A stretch of DNA of 64,000 nt from Actinoplanes siamensis (GTDB lineage: Bacteria > Actinomycetota > Actinomycetes > Mycobacteriales > Micromonosporaceae): assembly GCF_016862395.1 (NCBI RefSeq), contig NZ_BOMW01000044.1:1-64000 (forward strand), in the 5' to 3' direction. The notes below the pieces were generated by a model. The model ran no database searches, was not told the DNA's origin, and saw only the letters and a list, made by a program, of their open reading frames with translations. Positions 24,025 through 33,019 of this stretch are shown piece by piece (position 1 is the first letter of the stretch; every line of letters begins with the position of its first letter). The translations under genes and the position numbers were made by a program.

Positions 24025-25392
24025 TCAGGAGCGGGGCAACGGCTGTCCGGGCCGCTCGACGACGGCACGGAGCAACGCGACGAAGTCGTCCGACAGCGTC
24101 CGCATCGACGACTCGTCGTGCAGTCGGCGGTCGAACTTCAGGCTGCTGACCGTACCCCCGGACGGCAGGACGTCCAGCGCCCACAGCCCGCCGTCGGGGA
24201 TGTCGCAGCTGTCCCGGGCCGACAGCACACGCTCGCGCAGTTCGGTGTAGACCAGGTCACCGACCCGCCGGCCCTCGATGCCAGCGGGGAACTGCAGCAC
24301 CTCGAACCCGAGGATGTCCCGTCCCGGCCCGGCGCCGGCCATCAGCTCCGGCGCCTGCTCCTCGACCAGCGGGAAGGGCACCTCGTGGGTGTAGGCGCCC
24401 AGGCAGGTGCGGCGGGTCTCGCCGAGCACGTCGGTGAACGTGCGGCACCCGGACAGATCGATGCGCAACGGCAGGAAGTTGAGGAACGGCCCCACCGTGC
24501 CGGCGAACGACGGCGTGCCGCGCCCCGAGCTGAAACTGCCCACGACCACGTCGGCGGTGTCGCACCGGCGTCCCAGCAGCACCGCGAACGCCGCCAGGTA
24601 CGTCATGAACGGCGAGCACCGGGCGGTCCGGGCCAGGCGCAGGGTGGCCGCCGTCAGGCCGGCCTCCACCAGGCCGCGCAGGTCGGTGTACGCCGGCACG
24701 GTGTCGTCCCCGGCGAGCCGGTCGGTCGGGATGGTGGTCATCCGGGCGCCGGCCAGCCGCTCCCGCCAGTACCCCAGCTGCTCGTCGACGTCCGCCGTGC
24801 CGAGGGCCCGGCGCTGTTCCGTGACGAAGTCACGGTACTGGGGTACCGGGGGCAGATCGGGTACCGCCGCCCCGCGGCGCCGCGCGTACGCCGTCGCCAA
24901 GTCCTCGATGAGCACCCGCATCGACCATCCGTCGCCGGCGACGTGGTGCACCACCAGCACCAGCACCGCGTCGTCGGCGTCGAACCGGCCGAGGGCCGCC
25001 CGCAGGTGCGGCAGCTCCCGTACCGGATAGCGGGCGGCCTCCACCGTGTTGTGGAACTGCTGAGCACGGCGGTCACGGTCGGCGGCCGCCGTGCCGGACA
25101 GATCCTCGACGCTCAGACGCACCGCACCGGCGGCCCGGACCCGCTGCGTCCGGGCCCCGTCCCCGCGGCTGATCTCGGTGCGCAGCATCTCGTGCCGGTC
25201 GACGAGGTCGTCGAGCGCCGCCTGCAGCACCTCGGGGCGCAGCGGCCCGCGCAGGCGCCAGCACGACGACACGATGTGCTTGGCGCCGAAGGAGCCGCCC
25301 TCGTCCCCCCTGTCCAGTCCGCACAGGAACTGTTGCTGGAGCGAGAGCGGAAAGGCGGCGGCCGGGGCGGGCGTCTCCTCGGTTAGGCTCAT
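24025..25392 (-). CDS. Free-standing condensation (C) domain protein
   Basis: A 455-residue stand-alone NRPS condensation domain. FPLSLQQQFLCGL is core C1, DDLVDRHEMLRTEI core C2, and VHHVAGDGWSM (His149, His150, Asp154) is the HHxxxDG catalytic motif with the second histidine as base; DVVVGSFSSGR and VGPFLNFLPLRI are C4/C5. It should form an ester or amide between a carrier-bound acyl group and an alcohol or amine acceptor, as the free-standing SgcC5 does in C-1027 biosynthesis. The likely donor is the acyl group on the adenylation-PCP protein encoded at 43173-44912. It overlaps the glycosyltransferase gene by four bases, so joining and glycosylation proteins are made together. Confidence 0.88.
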   Translation of the reverse strand: MSLTEETPAPAAAFPLSLQQQFLCGLDRGDEGGSFGAKHIVSSCWRLRGPLRPEVLQAALDDLVDRHEMLRTEISRGDGARTQRVRAAGAVRLSVEDLSGTAAADRDRRAQQFHNTVEAARYPVRELPHLRAALGRFDADDAVLVLVVHHVAGDGWSMRVLIEDLATAYARRRGAAVPDLPPVPQYRDFVTEQRRALGTADVDEQLGYWRERLAGARMTTIPTDRLAGDDTVPAYTDLRGLVEAGLTAATLRLARTARCSPFMTYLAAFAVLLGRRCDTADVVVGSFSSGRGTPSFAGTVGPFLNFLPLRIDLSGCRTFTDVLGETRRTCLGAYTHEVPFPLVEEQAPELMAGAGPGRDILGFEVLQFPAGIEGRRVGDLVYTELRERVLSARDSCDIPDGGLWALDVLPSGGTVSSLKFDRRLHDESSMRTLSDDFVALLRAVVERPGQPLPRS

Positions 25393-26732
25393 CGGCCTCC
25401 GCGCTCCCCGCCGTCCGCCAGCGCGGCCAGATCCGGAATGATCTCCGCGGGACTGGGCTTCGCGAGCCACTCGTCGCGCAGGGTCGCGGCGCCCTTGCGG
25501 TAGGCCGGATCCTCCAGCAACCGCACCAGCTCGGCGCGGATCTCCTCGGCGGACTGCTTCTGGTGGTTCATCCGTACGCCGGCGCCTCGCTCGGTGATGT
25601 ACTTGGAGCAGAACCAGGAATCCTGGTGGCGGTCGGCGTTGCTCACCCGGATGTCGTCGCCCTCCCCGCTGAAGATCTGGCGGTGCGGCTCCTCGGTATC
25701 GATGATCATCTGGGGAATGCCGGCCGCCTGGGCCGCCCGGAACGTACCGCCGGCACCGTGATAGACGATCGCGGTGCACGTCGGCAACAGGTGCGAGAGC
25801 GGTACGAATTCGACTACCCGCACGTTGTCCGGCACGCGCGGGGTGGAGGCGAGCTGGTTCTCGCTCAGGGTCGCCACCACCTCGACGTCGAGGCCCTCGA
25901 CGGCCTCCATGATCTTCGGTACCCGGGTGTCGCCGCCGGTCTGCCACAGCCGCACCGACAGCCCCAGCGACACCGCGATACGCGGGCGCTCCGGACGGCG
26001 GTGCAGCCATTCCGGCAGGACATGGCCACCGTGGTACGGGATTCCGCGTACCGGCAGGGTGGTCAGGCGCCGCGACAGCCGCAGCTCCTCCGGCAGCGGA
26101 TCGATGGTGACCTGTCCCAGCAGGAGGTCGTCGTCCACCCGCAGGCCGTGTCGTTCGGCGACCGGGGCGACCGCCTCCACCACGGGGTTGCCGCCGAGGG
26201 CCGCGACCGCGGCGTTCCCGCGCTCGCGGAAGAGCTCGACGGACCATCCGAGGTAGTCGGGGCCGAGCAGAACCCGGGCATGGGCGGCGCCGCACGCCCG
26301 GGCGATGACGCCGCCGAGCGGGAACCAGGACTCCCACAGGACCAGGTCGGGCTTCCAGACCTTGGCGAACTCCACCATCCCGTCGATGTCGGCCCGGTGC
26401 TCGCGCGGCAGGAAGAACCGCGCGTTCAGCGAGTAGTACTGGTAGAAGACGTCCCAGTGGTCCCGGTCGACCGGATCCAGATCGAACGCGTCGGCGAAGC
26501 GTTCGCGCATCTCCTGGCTCGGCAGCAGGCCGTGCTTCTTCCAGTTGGCCAGCGACAGCGGCACCGGCTCACCGAAGGAGACCGCCGCCAGCCCGCCGGA
26601 CAGGAGGTCGCCCTCCCCGCCGGGACCGGTCACGACGCACACCTCGTGACCGGCGTTCTGCAGCGCCTGGGCGTAGGGCACGATCTGCAGGGAGTGGGTC
26701 GGATGCGGAATGGTGGCGAACAGCACGCGCAT
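25389..26732 (-). CDS. Antibiotic-type glycosyltransferase (GT1, GT-B fold)
   Basis: A 447-residue GT-B glycosyltransferase and the only one in the window, so it is the likely transferase for the deoxysugar made at 47.9-54 kb. MRVLFATIPHPTHSLQIVPYAQALQNAGHEV is the acceptor-domain start typical of macrolide- and aromatic-polyketide enzymes. In the C-terminal donor domain, VYHGAGGTFRAAQAAGIPQMI is the nucleotide-sugar motif. Related enzymes such as DesVII need a P450-like activator; none is seen here. The ATG at 26732 follows GGGAG at six bases. Its stop overlaps the condensation-domain start (ATGA). It is divergent from the twin flavin monooxygenase operon. Confidence 0.88.
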   Translation of the reverse strand: MRVLFATIPHPTHSLQIVPYAQALQNAGHEVCVVTGPGGEGDLLSGGLAAVSFGEPVPLSLANWKKHGLLPSQEMRERFADAFDLDPVDRDHWDVFYQYYSLNARFFLPREHRADIDGMVEFAKVWKPDLVLWESWFPLGGVIARACGAAHARVLLGPDYLGWSVELFRERGNAAVAALGGNPVVEAVAPVAERHGLRVDDDLLLGQVTIDPLPEELRLSRRLTTLPVRGIPYHGGHVLPEWLHRRPERPRIAVSLGLSVRLWQTGGDTRVPKIMEAVEGLDVEVVATLSENQLASTPRVPDNVRVVEFVPLSHLLPTCTAIVYHGAGGTFRAAQAAGIPQMIIDTEEPHRQIFSGEGDDIRVSNADRHQDSWFCSKYITERGAGVRMNHQKQSAEEIRAELVRLLEDPAYRKGAATLRDEWLAKPSPAEIIPDLAALADGGERGGR

Positions 26733-27059
26733 GTGTACTCCCACAGTGGGTTCGGGATGACTCGTCCCCGAGCCGACGGCCGGATCCGGCGCTCGGCGTG
26801 ACGGACCGGATCAGTGCACCATCCGGCCCTCCGGGCGGGCATCTCTCAGGGTGCGCAGGCCAGCCCCCGGGTGACCGGCTGGGCAAGCTGGGAGTCGTCC
26901 GTCCCGCGGGGACGGTGCGACCGTGTGGGAGCCGGCGCGGAAGCGCCGGCCGAGAATGAACCTCCGCCGCGGCCCCTCTGCGTCGTCCTGCCGACGATCC
27001 CGGGACGTTCTCTCACCGGGCGCCGCCGGACGTTCCCGGCCAGGGAAGGGTGTGACGCC
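26733..27059. other. Intergenic region, 327 bases, between divergent operons
   Basis: Lies between the leftward glycosyltransferase/condensation pair and the rightward flavin monooxygenase pair, so it must hold both promoters. I find no supported gene, no match to the TTGACA/ACGTACA element and no long dyad. The last bases (AGGGAAGGG) form the ribosome site of the monooxygenase. Confidence 0.5.
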
Positions 27060-28424
27060 ATGGCGATGCCTGTGGGACAGCGCGCGGTGGTGATCGGCGG
27101 CAGCGTCGCCGGTCTGCTCGCCGCTCGCGTACTCGCGGATGCTCATGCCGAGGTGGTGATAGTCGACCGGGACGAGCTGACCGGACGTGCCACGGCACGG
27201 CGCGGCGTCCCGCACGGCAGCCACGTGCACGGGCTGCTCGCTCGCGGACAGCAGGTCATCGAGGAGCTGCTGCCCGGGTTCACCGACCGGATGGTCGCCG
27301 ACGGGGCGCCGCTCTCGGACCTGTCGAATACCGTCCGCTGGTACTTCAACGGCCGGCGTCTGCAATCCGCGTCGTCCGGGCTGACCTGCGTGGCCGCGAG
27401 CCGGCCCATGGTCGAGCGGCATCTGCGGGAGGCGGTGGCCCGGCTGGCGAACGTCACATTCCTCGAGGGCCGGGATGTCGACGGCCTCGTCACGACGGCG
27501 GACCGCGACACCGTCGTCGGGGTACGCATCGGTGGCGGCCCCGCGGGCGCCGGCGAGGCCATGGGCGCCGACTTGGTGGTGGACGCCTCGGGACGGGGCT
27601 CGCGTACGCCGGCGTGGCTCGCCGAACTCGGCTACCCGCGTCCCGCCGAGGATCGGGTCAAGATCGACCTGACGTACACCACACGTCGGTTCCGGCTGCG
27701 GTCCGACGCCGTTCTCGGCCCCGACGTCTCGATCAATCCGGTGTCCAGCCCCTCGCATCCGCGCGGCGCGTTCTTCACCCGGATCGAGGACGGGCTGTGC
27801 GCGCTGTCGCTGACCGGCGTGCTGGGCGACCGCGCCCCCGCCGATCTCGACGGCTTCCTCGCCTGGACCCGATCGCTGCCCGTGCCGGAGATCCACGATG
27901 CCGTCCGGGATGCCGAACCGGTCGGCGAGGCGACGTCGTTCAGGTATCCGGTCAGCGTGCGGCGCCGGTACGACCGGCTGGCCACCCTTCCACAGGGCCT
28001 GCTGGTGATGGGCGACGCGCTGTGCAGCTTCAACCCGGTCTACGGCCAGGGCATGTCGGTCGCCGCGCTGGAGGCCCTGGCGTTGCGGGATCAGCTGCGT
28101 TCGGGCTCCGTCGTCGATCCGAGGGCCTTCTACGCCGCGACCACGCCGATCGTGGACCTGGCGTGGGGCATCTCCGCCGGCGCGGATCTGGCCTATCCGC
28201 AGGTGGCCGGCCGCCGCACCGCACAGGTACGGCTGATGAACGCCTACCTGTCCCGGCTGCAGCGCGCCGCCGTCCACGACGGGCAGGTCACCCGGACCTT
28301 CATGCGGGTGGCCGGGCTCGTCGAGCCGCCGCAGGCTCTGATGAGCCCCGGCATGCTGCTGCGCGTGCTCCGTCACGGCCGCCGGTCCGGGTCCCGGCCC
28401 GCCGGCCAGGGGGTGGCCGCATGA
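27060..28424 (+). CDS. Group A FAD monooxygenase, epoxidase-like (copy 1)
   Basis: A 454-residue flavoprotein. AVVIGGSVAGLLAARVLAD is the FAD dinucleotide motif, LVVDASGRGSRTPAWL the mid-protein FAD/NADPH motif and LLVMGDALCSFNPVYGQGMSVAALEAL the GD-type motif that binds the FAD ribityl chain, with the squalene-epoxidase-like PVYGQGM. The pattern resembles MonCI/LasC-type polyether epoxidases more than aromatic hydroxylases; flavin cyclases of spirotetronate pathways share the same fold. It likely epoxidises an alkene of the scaffold. The start at 27060 follows GGGAAGGG. It is translationally coupled (ATGA overlap) to a close paralogue, suggesting two successive oxidations or a heterodimer. 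Confidence 0.83.
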   Translation: MAMPVGQRAVVIGGSVAGLLAARVLADAHAEVVIVDRDELTGRATARRGVPHGSHVHGLLARGQQVIEELLPGFTDRMVADGAPLSDLSNTVRWYFNGRRLQSASSGLTCVAASRPMVERHLREAVARLANVTFLEGRDVDGLVTTADRDTVVGVRIGGGPAGAGEAMGADLVVDASGRGSRTPAWLAELGYPRPAEDRVKIDLTYTTRRFRLRSDAVLGPDVSINPVSSPSHPRGAFFTRIEDGLCALSLTGVLGDRAPADLDGFLAWTRSLPVPEIHDAVRDAEPVGEATSFRYPVSVRRRYDRLATLPQGLLVMGDALCSFNPVYGQGMSVAALEALALRDQLRSGSVVDPRAFYAATTPIVDLAWGISAGADLAYPQVAGRRTAQVRLMNAYLSRLQRAAVHDGQVTRTFMRVAGLVEPPQALMSPGMLLRVLRHGRRSGSRPAGQGVAA

Positions 28425-29797
28425 GCGCCGCACGTGGGTGCGCCGTCGTCCTCGGCGGCAGCATGGCCGGACTACTGGCCGCACGGGTGCTGGCCGAGAC
28501 GTACGAGCGGGTCGTGGTCGTCGACCGGGACCGGATCCTCGGCATACGCGAGTCCCGCCCGGGTGCGCCGCACACCCGGCACGCGCACGGCCTGCACGCC
28601 CGGGGCCATCTGATCTTCGAGGAGCTGTTCCCGGGTCTCACCGACGAGCTGCGCACCGCCGGCGTTCCCACCGGCGACCTCGGCGAGATGAGGTGGTACT
28701 TCCACGCCCGCCGGCTGCAGCCGGCGCACACCGGTCTGCTGTCGGTCACCGCGCTGCGGCCGGTGCTGGAGCACCATGTCAGCGCTCGGGTGGCGGCCCT
28801 GCCGTCGGTGACCGTCCGCGAGCGCTGCGACGTGCGGCGGCTGGCGGGCACACCGGGCGGTGGACGTGTCCATGGTGTCTGGGTGCGCGACGCCGGGGCC
28901 ACCGACGACGAGCTCATCGAGGCCACTCTGGTCGTCGACGCGACCGGGCGGGGTTCGCGGACCCCGGCGTGGCTGGCGGAATGGGGCTACCAGCGGCCCG
29001 CCGCCGACCGTGTGAAGATCGGCCTGGCGTACACCACGAGGTTGTACCGATCGCGTCCGGAGATGTTCGACGGGGTGCAGTCGATCAACCCGGTGGCCTC
29101 GCCGGCCCACCCCAGGGGCGCCTTCTTCGGCCAGGTGGGTCCCGGCCTGTGCATTCTGTCGCTGACCGGGATTCTCGGTGACCGGCCGCCGACCGACCCG
29201 GAGGGCTTCCTCGAGTTCTGCCGCTCGCTTCCGGTGCCCGAGGTGTACGAGTCGATTCGCGACGCGGATCCCATCGACGATCCGGTCTCGTTCACATTCC
29301 CGGCGAGCGTACGGCGACGCTACGAGCGACTCGGCCGCTTCCCGGACGGGCTCATCGTGCTCGGTGACGCGGCATGCAGCTTCAACCCGGTCTACGGCCA
29401 AGGGATGTCGGTGGCCGCGCTCGAGGCTCTGGTACTCCGCGATCATCTGCGGACGGCCGCCACGGTACGGCCACAGCGGTTCTTCGCGGACATCGCTGCG
29501 ATCATCGACGTACCGTGGGAGATCTCCGCCGGTGGCGATCTCGATTTCCCCCAGGTGCAGGGGCGGCGCACGCTCAAGGTCCGGGCCGGCAACGCGTACA
29601 TGGCCCGCCTGCAGTACGCGGCCAGCCGGGACGCCCGGGTCACCGAGGCGCTCATGCGCGTGGCGGGCCTGGTCGACCCGCCGCAGGCGCTGATGCGCCC
29701 GTCCGTCATGGCCCGTGTGCTGCGGCACGCGCTGCGCCGGCCCGCCGCGAGCCCCGCCCAGCCGGTGCGGCCGGCACGGGACACGGCGCCGAACTGA
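28421..29797 (+). CDS. Group A FAD monooxygenase, epoxidase-like (copy 2)
   Basis: A 458-residue paralogue of the preceding protein, matching it along its whole length: same FAD motif (AVVLGGSMAGLLAARVLAE), same VVDATGRGSRTPAWLAEWGY, same LIVLGDAACSFNPVYGQGMSVAALEAL and the same C-terminal VAGLVDPPQALMRPSVMARVLRHAL. The pair clearly arose by tandem duplication and then diverged. Neither copy has lost a cofactor motif, so both should be active. ATG at 28421 overlaps the previous stop by four bases. With the epoxide hydrolase at 34538-35692 it forms a plausible epoxidation-opening route. Which double bond each copy attacks is unknown. Confidence 0.83.
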   Translation: MSAARGCAVVLGGSMAGLLAARVLAETYERVVVVDRDRILGIRESRPGAPHTRHAHGLHARGHLIFEELFPGLTDELRTAGVPTGDLGEMRWYFHARRLQPAHTGLLSVTALRPVLEHHVSARVAALPSVTVRERCDVRRLAGTPGGGRVHGVWVRDAGATDDELIEATLVVDATGRGSRTPAWLAEWGYQRPAADRVKIGLAYTTRLYRSRPEMFDGVQSINPVASPAHPRGAFFGQVGPGLCILSLTGILGDRPPTDPEGFLEFCRSLPVPEVYESIRDADPIDDPVSFTFPASVRRRYERLGRFPDGLIVLGDAACSFNPVYGQGMSVAALEALVLRDHLRTAATVRPQRFFADIAAIIDVPWEISAGGDLDFPQVQGRRTLKVRAGNAYMARLQYAASRDARVTEALMRVAGLVDPPQALMRPSVMARVLRHALRRPAASPAQPVRPARDTAPN

Positions 29798-29822
29798 CAG
29801 CCGTACTGGCCTGGGACCACGT

Positions 29823-29869
29823 CCGGCCGGCCCCGGCCCGCGTACTGATCGCGGACCGGGGCCGGCCGG
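29823..29869. terminator. Hairpin between convergent monooxygenase genes
   Basis: Twenty-base arms at 29823-29842 and 29850-29869 pair with a single C:A mismatch around loop TACTGAT. It lies between the end of the flavin monooxygenase pair and the end of the leftward acyl-CoA-dehydrogenase-type gene, suited to stop both. Confidence 0.75.
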
Positions 29870-29904
29870 CATGCGTGCGGCGCGGCCCAGGCCGGCGCGC
29901 CCGG

Positions 29905-31140
29905 TCAGCCGCGACCGAAACGAGCCCGGCTGAATTCCCGGTTCGCGTGATGCGCCAGGAAGACCCCCAGGCCGGCATGGCTGTGCATCATCGACATGTC
30001 CCGCCATACCCGCTCGATGCGCTGGCCGTGCCGGACCGAGCTGGAGCCCGCCGTCGGGAACAGGTGGCTCTCCACGGCACGCCAGCAGAGCCGGACCGCC
30101 TCCCTGCTGATCAGCGCCAGACGCAGTTCCTCGGCCCGGCCGAACGCCGCGGGCTCCCGCGCGCAGAGCGCGCTCCACTGGCGCACCGCGTCCAGCGCCG
30201 CCGCCTCCGCCGTATCGATCATGGCACTGGCCTCGGCGTACCGGAACTGGTAGTCGGCGTCGTCGGCACGGCTGTGGATGGGCGGATAGATCGTGGTGCG
30301 GGCCGTCATGAGCTGTTCGTAGGCGTCGAGCGCGCCGCGCGCCATCCCGGCGGCGAGCACCCCCAGTTCGAGCAGCATGAAGCTGAGCTGGCCGCCGCCG
30401 TACTCCGGATTGTCGTACAGCCGGCGTCCCGGCGTGTCGCCCGGCACCGTCACCTGGCTGAGATGGGTGCGCACGGTGAAGCGGTCCGGCACCAGGGCGT
30501 CGTCCACCGTGATGCTGTGCGAACCGCTGCCGCGCAGACCGAGCTGGCCGCCCCAGTCGTCCAGCCGGGTCCACTGTCGCCGCGGGACGACGAACAGCAT
30601 CGGCTCCGGCTCGCCGTTCTCCCCCGGTACCAGCGTGTGGCCGGCGAAGTGGGTGGCATACGGCGCGCCGGAGCAGTAGGACCAGGTCCCGCTGATCCTC
30701 CAGTGCCCCGCACCGGCGCGCTCGGCCGTGCCGCCGGGCACGACCGTCACCGGGCAGATGAAGTCGCCGCCGCGGAACAGCTCGTCCTGGGCCGGCCGGT
30801 CGAACAGCGTCGCCATGGGCAACGCGTGAGCCGCCCCGAACAGGTACATCCACCCGGTGGAGGGACAGCCGCGAGCCAGTGTCATGGCCACGCGCATGAA
30901 CGTCTCGGCACCGAACTCGTATCCGCCGTAACGGCGTGGGACCAGGATGCGGTAGAGGCCGGCACGGGTGAACGCGTCATGCACCTCGGGCGCGTAGTAG
31001 GTGCGCCGCTCGGTCTCGGCCTGCCGTTCGACCAGCCCGGGTACGAGTGCCGCGACCCGGGCGAGCAGGTCCTCCGGTGTCAGGTCCGGCTCGGGGTGAC
31101 CGGACGACGGGTACTCGCGATCGGTGACGGCGATGCTCAT
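29905..31140 (-). CDS. Acyl-CoA-dehydrogenase-fold flavin monooxygenase
   Basis: A 411-residue protein of the acyl-CoA dehydrogenase/HpaH-like hydroxylase group. Residues 60-75 read RAGLYRILVPRRYGGYE, the middle has GHWRISGTWSYCSGAPYATHF and DDWGGQLGLRGSGSHSITVDD, and the C-terminal helix bundle ends in HANREFSRARF. As in the group D monooxygenases it would use reduced flavin from a separate reductase and hydroxylate an aromatic or enol position. It is clearly distinct in sequence from the 10158-11339 protein. The ATG at 31140 follows AAGGA. It is 34 bases after the MFS exporter gene, with which it is probably co-transcribed, linking a late oxidation to export. Confidence 0.8.
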   Translation of the reverse strand: MSIAVTDREYPSSGHPEPDLTPEDLLARVAALVPGLVERQAETERRTYYAPEVHDAFTRAGLYRILVPRRYGGYEFGAETFMRVAMTLARGCPSTGWMYLFGAAHALPMATLFDRPAQDELFRGGDFICPVTVVPGGTAERAGAGHWRISGTWSYCSGAPYATHFAGHTLVPGENGEPEPMLFVVPRRQWTRLDDWGGQLGLRGSGSHSITVDDALVPDRFTVRTHLSQVTVPGDTPGRRLYDNPEYGGGQLSFMLLELGVLAAGMARGALDAYEQLMTARTTIYPPIHSRADDADYQFRYAEASAMIDTAEAAALDAVRQWSALCAREPAAFGRAEELRLALISREAVRLCWRAVESHLFPTAGSSSVRHGQRIERVWRDMSMMHSHAGLGVFLAHHANREFSRARFGRG

Positions 31141-31174
31141 CGCTGCAGATCCTTTGTCTCGAGGGGCCGCGGGG

Positions 31175-32779
31175 TCAGCTCACGCGGTCCGGGCGCGCCA
31201 TCGGGGCGTCCTGCCGTGGGAGGGCCGTGGAAGCCGCGGCTGCGGCGTCCCCGGCGGACGAGCGGCCGACGGGCGCGACGTGCCGCAGGGCCGTCACCGC
31301 GACGACCGCGGCCGCGAGGGCCACGGCGGCGCTTGCCACGGCGGTGCCGTGCAGGCTCGCCGTCACCGCGCCGAAGACCTCGGAGAACAACCGTTGCGCC
31401 TGGTCGGTCGGGAGGCTGCCGGCAACGGAGAAGGCGCCCGCGGCGCTGTCGCCGGCCGCCGCCGCGACCTCCGGGGGAAGGCCGGGGTCGAGCTGGATGG
31501 TGTTTCGGTACACCGCCGCGCCGAACAGTCCGATGGTCGCCACTCCCAGCGCGATGCCGAGTTCGCCCGCTGTCTCGGTGAGCGAGGCGGCGGAGCCGGC
31601 CTTGTCCGGCGGCGCCGCCTGCAGGGTCAGGCTGGCGCCCAGGGCGGCCAGCGGTCCCAGGCCGATCCCGGCGATGACCGAACCGGTCACCAGCATGCCG
31701 AGATCGCCGCTGTCGTCCACCCCGGTCAGCAGGAGATAGCCCACGGCCTGGACGACCAGCCCGATCCCGATCGCGTACGCCGGCCGGATCCGCCGGACGA
31801 GCAGCGGAGCGACCTGGATGACCACGACGGTCGTCAGCGTCGACGGCAGCAGCCACAGCGCGGTGGCACTGGGCGACAGGCCCGCGACCGACTGCAGATA
31901 CAGGTACACGAAGAGGATGGTGCCGGAGACGATGCCGGTGCAGAGGGTCAGCACGAGCGCGGAGCTGAGGGCACGGTTGCCGAACAGGCGGACGTCGAGC
32001 AGCGGGTTGGGCAGGCGCCGCTGCCGGCGTACGAACATCGCCGCGCACAGCACGCCGAGGACCATGGCGAGCAGGGACGTGGTGGCGGCGCCGTCGCGGG
32101 AGAGCTGCTTGAGCCCGTAGACCACCGACAGGATCGCCGCCAGCGACAGGACGACGCTCGGCAGATCGATCCGGGCGGCCGTGGCGCCGCGGTGTTCCGG
32201 CAGCAGCCGCGCGCCGAGCAGGACGGCCAGCAGAGTCACGGGTACACCGATGAGGAAGGCCGCACCCCACCAGAACTCCTCGATCAGGCCGGCGCCGATG
32301 ACCGGGCCGACCGCGCTCCCGGCGGTGAAGCAGCCCATCCACACCGCGATCGCCGTCATGTGCTGGCGGCGGTCGCGGAACATGGCGCTGATCAACGCCA
32401 TCGTGGACGGCATGATGGTCGAGCCCGCGATGCCGACGAGCGCGCGCGCCCCGATCAGCATCTCCGGGGTGGTGGCGTACGCGGCGAGCAGGTTCGCTCC
32501 GGCGAACCCGGCGAGACCGAGGAACAGCAGGCGCTTACGGCCTATCCGGTCGCCCAGCGTACCCATCGTCACCAGCAGGCCGGCGATCATGAAGTCGTGG
32601 ATGTCGGTCATCCACAGCTGCTCCACGCTGCTCGCGTGCAGATCGGCGCCGATGTGCGGCAGCGCCAGGTAGAGGATGCTGCGGTCCAGCGCGACCAGGA
32701 CGGTGGGAAGCATCAACACGGCCAGGGCGATCATTTCACGTCTGCCGGCGCGGGACGGTGATGCGACAGGACTGTTCAT
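31175..32779 (-). CDS. MFS exporter, DHA2 (14-helix) family, copy 1
   Basis: A 534-residue transporter with about 14 membrane helices. The start REMIALAVLMLPTVLVALDRSILYLALPHI and the loop GDRIGRKRLLFLGLAGF (motif A) are DHA2 hallmarks; the family contains QacA- and antibiotic-export proteins driven by the proton gradient. It is very similar to the second exporter at 35808-37397, so the two are paralogues. Its upstream region lacks the TTGACA/ACGTACA element that the second copy has, so they appear to be regulated differently. It heads a leftward operon with the flavin monooxygenase gene. The most likely role is export of the product or of an intermediate. Confidence 0.9.
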   Translation of the reverse strand: MNSPVASPSRAGRREMIALAVLMLPTVLVALDRSILYLALPHIGADLHASSVEQLWMTDIHDFMIAGLLVTMGTLGDRIGRKRLLFLGLAGFAGANLLAAYATTPEMLIGARALVGIAGSTIMPSTMALISAMFRDRRQHMTAIAVWMGCFTAGSAVGPVIGAGLIEEFWWGAAFLIGVPVTLLAVLLGARLLPEHRGATAARIDLPSVVLSLAAILSVVYGLKQLSRDGAATTSLLAMVLGVLCAAMFVRRQRRLPNPLLDVRLFGNRALSSALVLTLCTGIVSGTILFVYLYLQSVAGLSPSATALWLLPSTLTTVVVIQVAPLLVRRIRPAYAIGIGLVVQAVGYLLLTGVDDSGDLGMLVTGSVIAGIGLGPLAALGASLTLQAAPPDKAGSAASLTETAGELGIALGVATIGLFGAAVYRNTIQLDPGLPPEVAAAAGDSAAGAFSVAGSLPTDQAQRLFSEVFGAVTASLHGTAVASAAVALAAAVVAVTALRHVAPVGRSSAGDAAAAASTALPRQDAPMARPDRVS

Positions 32780-33019
32780 GAGCGGCCTTTCTGCCGTGCC
32801 CGGGAAAGCGGATCGACGTTGTGGGCGCCAGTCTCACACCGCGCGCGACGCCGGCCTTCTCCGAAGATGCTCGATCTTTTTGGGCCGGCTCGGCGGCACG
32901 GTCCGCGCACGGATGAAGTGGTCGCCCCCGGCGGGCACCGCTCAGACTGGCCGGATCGCCGGCGGACTGGCGATGCCGCGAGATCACGACGCTCACCCAG
33001 CGATAGGACGTTCGAGCCG

